Assembly: GCA_003154135.1 (NCBI GenBank) | Contig: PMCN01000206.1 | Location: forward strand, 1-11,470 | Reading direction: 5' to 3' | DNA length: 11,470 nt | DNA from: Acidimicrobiaceae bacterium | Lineage (GTDB): Bacteria; Actinomycetota; Acidimicrobiia; Acidimicrobiales; Ilumatobacteraceae | In this document: piece by piece, positions 6,501 to 11,470 of the stretch | How the letters are laid out: every line of letters begins with the position of its first letter | Position numbering within the stretch: position 1 is the first letter of the stretch | Program-made: the position numbers and the translations under genes | Notes under the pieces: generated by a model | What the model was told of the DNA's origin: nothing | Database searches by the model: none | The model's input: the letters and a program-made list of their open reading frames with translations, nothing else

Positions 6501-9500
6501 CCGACGGCCTGCCGGACGGTACTTACCGGGTGCGCTTCTACGCGCCCGACGGCTGGGACGTGTCGCCGCCCGACACCACGGGTGCGGTGAACGACAGCAA
6601 TCAGACCGACCCGAACGACGCGACCGACTCGGACGCGATCGGCAGTGGCCCGAAGGGGCCGTACATGCCACCCGTGGGCACGGATGCGATCGGCGGCTAC
6701 TACGAGACGACCTCGGTCGCGCTCGCCGGCAACGAGATCGACCCGAGCTGGGACATGGGCATCTGGACCTCGGAACCCGGTGTGCAGATCGACAAGGTGA
6801 CGAAGGACTCGGCGTGGCCCGACGGCCAGGCCGGCGACGGCGTCTCGATCCTGCAGGGCCGACCCGTCACGTGGATCTACACCGTGACCAACTCCGGCAA
6901 TGCCCGACTGCAGAACGTGGTCGTCACCGACGACAACGGAACGCCCGCCAACCCCGCCGACGATCCGACGATCACCAACTGCACGATCGTCGACGACGGT
7001 CACAACCCGAGCGGCGTGCCCAGTTCGGCGACGGCGCCGATGGCGCTCAACCGCGGGGCGATCATGCGGTGCACCGCAACGGGCACCGCGCAGCGCACCG
7101 ACTACTCGAACAACGCGACGGTGACGGGTGACCCAACCCTTGACGAGGGCACGCCCCTCGCCGGGGGACCGGTGACCGACAGCGATCCGTCCAGCTACCA
7201 CAGCATCAGGTACGACTTGGCGCTGGCCAAGACGGTCGACACCACGAACGTGCTGACCAACGACACCGTGGTCTACACGATCGTGGTGAAGAACGAGGGC
7301 GACGTGCCCTCAGGTGCGTTCAGCGTGACCGACCACCTGCCCGACGGCGTGTCGCTGGTGGGCAATGCATCGCCGGCGCAGACGACGAACAGCGGCGGCG
7401 TGATCGTCTGGACGAACCTGCCGTCGCTGGCGGCAGGCGCGACCCGGACCATCACGTTCACCGCGCAGGTCGAGGACTACACGAAGAAGCCGTATCGGAA
7501 CTTCGCCGAGATCAGCGCCGACTCTTCGGCCCTGGTCCACACGGGCGGTGTGCTGACGCCGACGAGCGACTCCGACAGCACCCCGGACGCGAACCCGGCA
7601 AACGACAACACGAACTACGGGCCGGTCGGGAGCCCCGATCCGCTCGCGGACAACGCCAACATCACCGAAGCGGGCAGCAACGCCTACCCGAACCCGGGTG
7701 ACGACGCGCACGATGGTGAGGACGACGCCGACATCGCCGACTTCACACCCGTGCCGGTCTACGACCTGGCGCTCGCCAAGGTGGCCGCGGTGGATCCCAT
7801 CACCTACCCCGCACCGCCGGTCTTCACGATCCGCGTGTACAACCAGGGCAACGTCCCGTCGCGTGCGGTGACGGTGACGGACCAGCTGCCGACCGGGTTG
7901 GCCTTCGACGCCGCCGACAGCGACATCCGCTGCACCGACAACGGCGACACCACCGTGACGTGTGCGATCAGCAACATCGCGATCGGCAGCTCCACCGACC
8001 TCACGATCGCCACCACGGTCACCGACTGGGCGACCGGGCCGTGGCGCAACTGGGCCGAGATCGCCACCGACTCGTCGGCGTACTACGCCACCACGGACGC
8101 GGACTCCACGCCCGAATCGGTGGAGCACAACGGCATCGGCAAGGACAACACGCTGCCCGGCGATCCGTACGTCGGCGTCGCTTCCCTCGGCACGACCTAC
8201 TCAGCGCCGTTCGGCAGCGACGAGGACGACAACGACGACGCGACCGTCGGTTCGAAGGTGTCGATCGGCGATTACGTGTGGCTCGACGTGAACCGTGACG
8301 GTCGCCAGGGCCCACCCGCGACCGAACCGCCCATCTCGGGTGCGACCGTCCGGCTGTACCAGGCGGACGGCACCACGCTGGTCGCCTCGACCACGACCGA
8401 TTCGAACGGCTACTACTCGTTCGCCAACCTGGCGCCGGGCACGCAGTACGTGGTCGAGTTCGTGCCCCCGGCCGGCGACGGGTTCACCAAGCAGGTGGTC
8501 GGCGCATCGACGACCGACTCGAACGCCGATCCCTCGACGGGTCGTGCGACCGTCACCACACCCGGCGCAGGCACCAACTTCACCGGTCCCGGCCTGGCCG
8601 ACGACCCGACCATCGACGCCGGACTGGTCCGTGTGGACCTGGCGCTGACGAAGGTGCTCGACACCAGTGGTCAGCACCATCCCGGCCAAGTGCTGCAGTA
8701 CACGTTGCGGCCGCGCAACAACGGCACCACCGACGCGCTGACGGGCTGGAAGGTCACCGAGGTTGTGCCGCCTGAGCTGACGCTGGTGTCGATGGTGGGC
8801 AGTGCGGGCGCGTCCAGCATCTACACGTGCTCGTCCAACGTCTGCACCGCGAGCTCGGCCTTGACGGCGGGCACCGCGGCGGAGCCGATCATCGTCACGG
8901 CGACGATCAACGCCAACTTCGCGGGCACCGTCCACAACGTGGCCTACGTGTCGCCCGGGCTCGGTGAGGTGATCGAGTCCAACCCGCTCGGCACCCCGCC
9001 GACGACCGTGACCGACACCAGCGGCACGCCGACCAACAACGACGCGCAAGCCGACCTGATCAGCGACATCTACGACCTGGCGCTGGCGAAGACCGTCGGC
9101 GTCAGCGGGTCGGGTGTGAACGCACGCATCACGTACGCGATCACCATCGCCAACCAGGGCACCCTCGACTCGCAGGACTACACCGTGCTCGACCACGTGC
9201 CCGCCGGCCTGGTCGTCGACGTGGCCTCGATCTCCGACGGTGGCGTCTACGACAGCACCGCGCGCACCATCACCTGGAGTCTGTCCGGGCTCGCGCCTGC
9301 TGCGACCACCGCGGTCACCTGGCAGGCGACAGTCGGTGACTTCACCAAGCGGCCGTACCGCAACATCGCCGAGATCTCGTCCGACGGCGCCACGACCTAC
9401 GGGCCCACGTTCCACGACAACGACTCGAACCCGGACAGCGACCCGACGAACGACGGCAACTACGACAGCCCCGGTGTCGACAACGCCTCCATCTCCGACG

Positions 9501-11206
9501 CCGGCAATTTCGCCGACCCCGAGGACGACGCCGACGTCGCCGACGTGGACGTGCCGCTGGTCTACGACCTGGCGCTGGCCAAGACCTCGTCCACGTCGTC
9601 GATGAACCCCAGTGGCACGGTGGACTTCACCGTCACGGTGCTCAACCAGGGCGACGTGAACTCGCAGTCCTACAGTGTCACCGACACCCTGCCCGCGGGC
9701 ATGGCCGCCGTGTCGGCCAGCAACGCGGGCGACATGTCGGTGCCGAGCCGCGTGACCTGGCACCTCTCCAACCTGGCCCCCGGCGCGACCGCCACCGTGA
9801 CGGTCACCGTCAAGGTGACGGATGCGTCGAAGCGGCCGTTCGAGAACATCGCCGAGATCTCCTCCGACGGTGCGTCGACCTACGACAGCACGGACCCGAA
9901 GGAGGCCACCCCTCACGTGCACGACGTCGACTCGACGCCGGACACCAACACCGCCAACGACAACGGCGGTGGCGCGGGTGACGGCTACGGCACGTTCGAG
10001 GCCCCTGCCAATGACCTCGGCGACATCGCCGACGTGGGCACCCAGGCGAACGGTGAGGACGACGCCGACGTGGCATGGGTGGATGCACCGGTGCTGTACG
10101 ACCTGGCCCTGGTGAAGACGGGCCCGGCGAGCTTCGACGGCTCCACGCCCGCCACCTTCACCATCCGGGTGCTGAACCAGGGCAACGTGCCCTCCGGCAA
10201 CTACCAGGTGCTGGACCACGTGCCCAATGGGCTCACCGCCGTCAGCACCAGCGACGGAGGTGTCATCAGCGGCACCGGTCCCAGCGCCACGATCACCTGG
10301 AACCTGTCGGCCCTCGACCCCGGTGCGACTCGCACGCTGACCGTCACGATGACGATCGCCGACTACACGACCCGACCCTGGGTGAACGTGGCCGAGATCT
10401 CTGCCGACGGCGCGGCGTCGTACGACAGCAGCGGCTACGCCACCCCGGAAGCCGGACTCGTCCACGATGCCGACTCCACACCCGACAGCGACCCGAACAA
10501 CGACGTCGTCGTCGACCAGACCGACCTGCCCAGCGCGCAGTACAACGATCCGGCCGTCGACGAGGACGACCACGACATCGCCCCCATCGACGTGCGCATC
10601 GTCTACGACCTCGCGCTCGTGAAGGTGCTGCCGGCCGGCCAGTCGTACAAGCTGGGCTCCAACATCACGTTCCAGATCCTGGTGAAGAACCAGGGCAACG
10701 TGCCCAGCGGCTCGGTGTCGCTGCACGACGTGCTGCCCACCGGACTCACCTTCGTCTCCGCCGACCACGGCGGCACGGCGACGGGCCAGGAGGTGAGGTG
10801 GACACTGGCCGACATCGCTCCCGATGAGATCGTCACCATCTCGCTGGTGGTGAAGATGGCCGACATCCACCAGCTGTCGTACGTGAACCACGCTGAGATC
10901 ACCAGCGACAGCTCCGGCACGTACAGCACGCCGACGGACACCGTGAAGGACAAGGACTCCACGCCCGACACCGACATCACCAACGATCCACTGGTCGACA
11001 CCGACGACGTCAACGCGGACAGCATCCCCAACGACGAGGACGACTCGGACATCGCGTCGATCTCGACGTCCGAGGTGGACAGCGCCAACCAGGCGCTCCC
11101 CGCAACGGGCGGGGACCTGCAGGCCATGCTGCAACTGGATGGACTCCTGCTCGCGGCCGGTGCGGCCGTTATGGTGCTGGCCCGGCGGCGGCGCCACTCG
11201 TCCTGA
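3584..11206 (+). CDS. Giant LPXTG-anchored surface protein with DUF11 repeats and SdrD-B/Cna-B-like domains (2540 aa)
   Basis: The GTG start is chosen from the adjacent AAAGGCGG and the signal peptide that follows: Arg/Lys-rich n-region, hydrophobic core at residues 17-42, likely cleavage near Ala48 (HAAASA). Approximate domains: divergent DUF11-like modules at 49-209, 210-357, 358-526, 527-673 and 674-909; an SdrD-B/Cna-B-like domain at 910-1061; a DUF11/DUF7507-type module at 1062-1209; DUF11 repeats at 1210 and 1393; a second SdrD-B-like domain at 1560-1683; DUF11 repeats starting at 1684, 1830, 1994, 2172 and 2341. LPATG (2505-2509) follows, then a hydrophobic helix and RRRRHSS. The architecture is that of a long, rigid, calcium-stabilised stalk or adhesin covalently attached to peptidoglycan by a sortase, facing outside the cell. 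DUF11 and SdrD-B domains are structural; the ligand is unknown. The frame is intact over 7.6 kb. No sortase is encoded nearby. It stands alone, divergent from the lipoprotein operon and convergent with the gene at the right edge. Confidence 0.97.
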   Translation: MKDINSSAPTRSPRSRGIIGGLAAILLTSSVTVLAPVALSVVHAAASADLSNKVVDHSDAGPGDTLLYSIAYSCSGSAQGDNCAGATFADPLPNFTDVYGNSVEPQFVGATFPSQSGPGGHWDGSSVHLVADPSEPVSPTFPTGGHIVVATADADFVAGASGVITIAVKLPMGVIPANSQTLSNTATITLGAATDPSTTATTTIHGTPPSWSISKSGPSTARTNRNVGYTLTACPTVSTSALWPHFQLTDDLPAGAQFVAASNGGVYAGDPVADGTNDRITWNFDEATRPALDGNGCFSVNVTVAYPTVPPAPAGPAETNVGGADKTDTAGGTGSDGHGGTGDLGTAQVITSLLGPQVSFSAGKNTGGNYYVQDGDQVTYHLSEANDSDLPLDDMTLADGPLPAPFTLGSIDSGTWDAGVLGTVQGSTNGSTWTDIPGLVALDGTTNTTVASGLGSYRFVRWVWTGPIPLGFTTGNVALHGTVNGTERPQPYTNCATVSATRGGVDFPGNTPCADFLLETPQPDPGIAKSVSSATAYPGDTLTYHVVAGNSGDATADLVDPIIRDCIPAKLAFQPGSFAGSGWTLASWSTSNPSCTGTAIELHFAGTLAPGVATPDAHYDVVANGFDSSNLGAIIDAGTYTNTATVLQTNGTAFGHCQYGSCSASSNVTVPAIATLNSHKLVKGDRDSSFSTMGQTQPGGTMTWQLNLRNEGNVAATNVQFVDVFPHLGDTGVIRTDQQRLTEYRPYLVTPVTAPAGWMAEYSTSENPCRPEVGGPSSGCDAPNWTTDDSVLRLPTYHSIRLTHVGTDPTDPTSKQIAKGTAFSFQWEMRAPVYDPSYDQGGSDPSFPYEYLVGCTPTTPITDSTHCPSAVNSFAYGVDAVLPNGIPDPGRLTAEPPRVEVRVTRPPTPNALGDRVWYDKNYDGVQDPGETGVPNVYVELYKFDSVLGHWDRYGYTYTDDNGSYLFPTNAAGTDGLPDGTYRVRFYAPDGWDVSPPDTTGAVNDSNQTDPNDATDSDAIGSGPKGPYMPPVGTDAIGGYYETTSVALAGNEIDPSWDMGIWTSEPGVQIDKVTKDSAWPDGQAGDGVSILQGRPVTWIYTVTNSGNARLQNVVVTDDNGTPANPADDPTITNCTIVDDGHNPSGVPSSATAPMALNRGAIMRCTATGTAQRTDYSNNATVTGDPTLDEGTPLAGGPVTDSDPSSYHSIRYDLALAKTVDTTNVLTNDTVVYTIVVKNEGDVPSGAFSVTDHLPDGVSLVGNASPAQTTNSGGVIVWTNLPSLAAGATRTITFTAQVEDYTKKPYRNFAEISADSSALVHTGGVLTPTSDSDSTPDANPANDNTNYGPVGSPDPLADNANITEAGSNAYPNPGDDAHDGEDDADIADFTPVPVYDLALAKVAAVDPITYPAPPVFTIRVYNQGNVPSRAVTVTDQLPTGLAFDAADSDIRCTDNGDTTVTCAISNIAIGSSTDLTIATTVTDWATGPWRNWAEIATDSSAYYATTDADSTPESVEHNGIGKDNTLPGDPYVGVASLGTTYSAPFGSDEDDNDDATVGSKVSIGDYVWLDVNRDGRQGPPATEPPISGATVRLYQADGTTLVASTTTDSNGYYSFANLAPGTQYVVEFVPPAGDGFTKQVVGASTTDSNADPSTGRATVTTPGAGTNFTGPGLADDPTIDAGLVRVDLALTKVLDTSGQHHPGQVLQYTLRPRNNGTTDALTGWKVTEVVPPELTLVSMVGSAGASSIYTCSSNVCTASSALTAGTAAEPIIVTATINANFAGTVHNVAYVSPGLGEVIESNPLGTPPTTVTDTSGTPTNNDAQADLISDIYDLALAKTVGVSGSGVNARITYAITIANQGTLDSQDYTVLDHVPAGLVVDVASISDGGVYDSTARTITWSLSGLAPAATTAVTWQATVGDFTKRPYRNIAEISSDGATTYGPTFHDNDSNPDSDPTNDGNYDSPGVDNASISDAGNFADPEDDADVADVDVPLVYDLALAKTSSTSSMNPSGTVDFTVTVLNQGDVNSQSYSVTDTLPAGMAAVSASNAGDMSVPSRVTWHLSNLAPGATATVTVTVKVTDASKRPFENIAEISSDGASTYDSTDPKEATPHVHDVDSTPDTNTANDNGGGAGDGYGTFEAPANDLGDIADVGTQANGEDDADVAWVDAPVLYDLALVKTGPASFDGSTPATFTIRVLNQGNVPSGNYQVLDHVPNGLTAVSTSDGGVISGTGPSATITWNLSALDPGATRTLTVTMTIADYTTRPWVNVAEISADGAASYDSSGYATPEAGLVHDADSTPDSDPNNDVVVDQTDLPSAQYNDPAVDEDDHDIAPIDVRIVYDLALVKVLPAGQSYKLGSNITFQILVKNQGNVPSGSVSLHDVLPTGLTFVSADHGGTATGQEVRWTLADIAPDEIVTISLVVKMADIHQLSYVNHAEITSDSSGTYSTPTDTVKDKDSTPDTDITNDPLVDTDDVNADSIPNDEDDSDIASISTSEVDSANQALPATGGDLQAMLQLDGLLLAAGAAVMVLARRRRHSS
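6311..6766 (+). other. SdrD-B / Cna-B-like domain 1 of the giant surface protein
   Basis: The segment opens ALGDRVWYDKNYDGVQDPGE and continues with GVPNVYVELY and DDNGSYLF. This matches the known 'xIGDYVWxDxNxDGxQDxxExGxxGVxVxLY ... DxxGxYxF' pattern of SD-repeat B domains, with the D-x-N-x-D-G-x-Q-D calcium loop at the start. It is longer than usual (about 152 residues) because of an Asp/Asn-rich insertion (NDSNQTDPNDATDSD) before the closing DMGIW strand. Confidence 0.85.
7211..11068 (+). repeat. Array of seven DUF11 (conserved repeat) domains, interrupted by one SdrD-B domain
   Basis: Units begin at 7211, 7760, 8633, 9071, 9563, 10097 and 10604, each with (Y/V)DLALxK. Each has a central 'NxGxxxSxxxxVxDxxPxG' strand pair and a closing 'NxAEIxxD' strand. 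In six units this is followed by an Asp-rich linker of the form DxDSTPDxDxxND...EDDxDIA. The third unit (8633-9070) is divergent: VTEVVPPE, HNVAYVSPG, and no full linker. Units 4 and 5 share long identical stretches around the NIAEISSDGA segment, consistent with more recent duplication (inference). Confidence 0.92.
8261..8632 (+). other. SdrD-B / Cna-B-like domain 2 of the giant surface protein
   Basis: It opens SIGDYVWLDVNRDGRQG and continues with ISGATVRLY and DSNGYYSFANLAPG, a typical SD-repeat B domain of about 124 residues. It interrupts the run of DUF11 repeats: two repeats lie before it and five after it. It closes with TIDAGLV, equivalent to DMGIW in domain 1. Confidence 0.85.
11096..11203 (+). 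other. C-terminal cell-wall sorting signal (LPATG, membrane helix, Arg tail)
   Basis: LPATG is followed by a short spacer, the hydrophobic segment LLLAAGAAVMVLA and then RRRRHSS. This is the tripartite signal cleaved by class A/E-like sortases between Thr and Gly, which then link the protein to the cell wall. Confidence 0.95.
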
Positions 11207-11337
11207 CACGGCGGCCGGCAGCGCCACACCACGACCGTCCGACGTCGCCGAACTGGGCACGGGCGAGGGGCAGCTCGCGTTTCCACCGGGTGCTAGCTGC
11301 ACTTCCACCCTTCGTAGGAACAGACTTCGGTGGTTCA

Positions 11338-11359
11338 ACCTTCGGTTTGTCGGCCCGAT
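11338..11359 (+). repeat. Right copy of the short direct repeat flanking the giant gene
   Basis: ACCTTCGG and TTGTCGGCCCGAT are separated by one base. The matching left copy lies at 3211-3238 in the same orientation. Here the string also forms part of a possible terminator stem. Confidence 0.35.
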
Positions 11360-11372
11360 CAGACCACCTTTT
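11344..11372 (+). terminator. Candidate terminator of the giant gene
   Basis: GGTTTG (11344-11349) can pair with CAGACC (11360-11365), including one G-U pair. Alternatively GGTGGT (11329-11334) can pair with ACCACC (11363-11368). Either stem is followed by TTTT at 11369-11372, about 160 bases after the stop codon. The stems are modest, so this is tentative. Confidence 0.4.
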
Positions 11373-11397
11373 CGCACGATCACTGTCGGGAACGGCA

Positions 11398-11427
11398 GAA
11401 GGCCCGGACCTCGCGGTCCGGACCTTC
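11398..11427 (-). terminator. Strong hairpin, terminator of the convergent minus-strand gene (possibly bidirectional)
   Basis: GAAGGCCCGGACC (11398-11410) pairs with GGTCCGGACCTTC (11415-11427) over 13 positions with one mismatch and a TCGC loop. The base of the stem overlaps the stop codon of the minus-strand gene. There is no U run. As it lies between convergent genes, it may serve both. Confidence 0.7.
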
Positions 11428-11470
11428 ATTTGGTGGCGGGGGCAGTGTCCAGTCTCACGACATAGCGGAC
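11426..11470 (-). CDS. C-terminal 14 codons of an unidentified convergent gene
   Basis: The minus strand reads in frame from the window edge to TGA at 11428-11426, giving VRYVVRLDTAPATK. The evidence that this is a real gene end is indirect: an open frame to the edge, a stop codon placed exactly at a strong hairpin, and a tail resembling that of the fragment at 3185-3274. The frame is too short to name the product. Confidence 0.45.
   Translation of the reverse strand, partial: VRYVVRLDTAPATK

Noticed and set aside
4727..7201. 824-codon open frame on the minus strand opposite the giant gene
   Set aside because: Same antisense artefact: Arg/Val/Gly-rich composition, and the opposite strand encodes clear DUF11 and SdrD-B domains.
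8201..11383. 1060-codon open frame on the minus strand opposite the giant gene
   Set aside because: It shares its third-position register with the real plus-strand gene, whose GC-biased and repetitive codons suppress antisense stops. Its product is a low-complexity Val/Gly/Arg/Asp sequence with no ribosome binding site or recognisable domain.

Overview
The window looks like chromosomal DNA from a high-GC Gram-positive bacterium (Actinomycetota). The evidence is strongly GC-biased third codon positions, a GTG-started surface protein with an LPXTG sorting signal, a Cys-type lipoprotein, and a SARP/AfsR-type regulator. The lineage could be Acidimicrobiia-like, but that is only an impression.

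Layout. (1) Bases 1-2558 on the minus strand hold what looks like one operon, read right to left. It begins with an alpha/beta-hydrolase-like lipoprotein (2558 to 1068). An FHA plus class III cyclase-homology protein follows, with an ATGA stop/start overlap (1071 to 137). Last is the first 30 codons of a SARP/BTAD-type transcriptional regulator (92 to the window edge). The FHA/cyclase gene carries two +1 frameshifts about 30 bases apart. Removing both restores a textbook FHA domain and an exact 310-codon frame. Its cyclase domain, and the hydrolase fold of the lipoprotein, both lack residues normally needed for catalysis.

(2) Bases 2559-3583 are a divergent spacer of about 1 kb. I see no convincing intact gene in it. 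It holds two 11-bp-period direct repeats: TTGAAGCCGGA three times, pointing to the minus-strand operon, and TTGACAAGC(C/G)G twice, pointing to the plus-strand gene. It also holds a hairpin and a possible decayed gene tail. Eleven-base direct repeats are the classic operator form of SARP regulators, and a SARP is encoded next door.

(3) Bases 3584-11206 on the plus strand encode one 2540-residue secreted, cell-wall-anchored protein. In order it has a signal peptide, divergent DUF11-like domains, an SdrD-B/Cna-B-like domain, another DUF11-type domain, two YDLALAK DUF11 repeats, a second SdrD-B-like domain, five more DUF11 repeats, and an LPATG signal with a membrane segment and an Arg-rich tail. 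Each of the seven DUF11 repeats keeps a Lys, an acidic residue and an Asn, placed as in Ig-like domains that form internal isopeptide bonds. Six of the seven are followed by an Asp-rich, calcium-loop-like linker.

(4) Bases 11207-11470 hold candidate terminators and the last 14 codons of a convergent minus-strand gene that enters from the right edge.

Working model (inference): the minus-strand operon is a surface-sensing and regulatory module whose SARP acts on the shared divergent spacer. It may thereby control both its own operon and the giant adhesin or stalk-like surface protein. No sortase gene is present in the window, so the anchoring enzyme must be encoded elsewhere.
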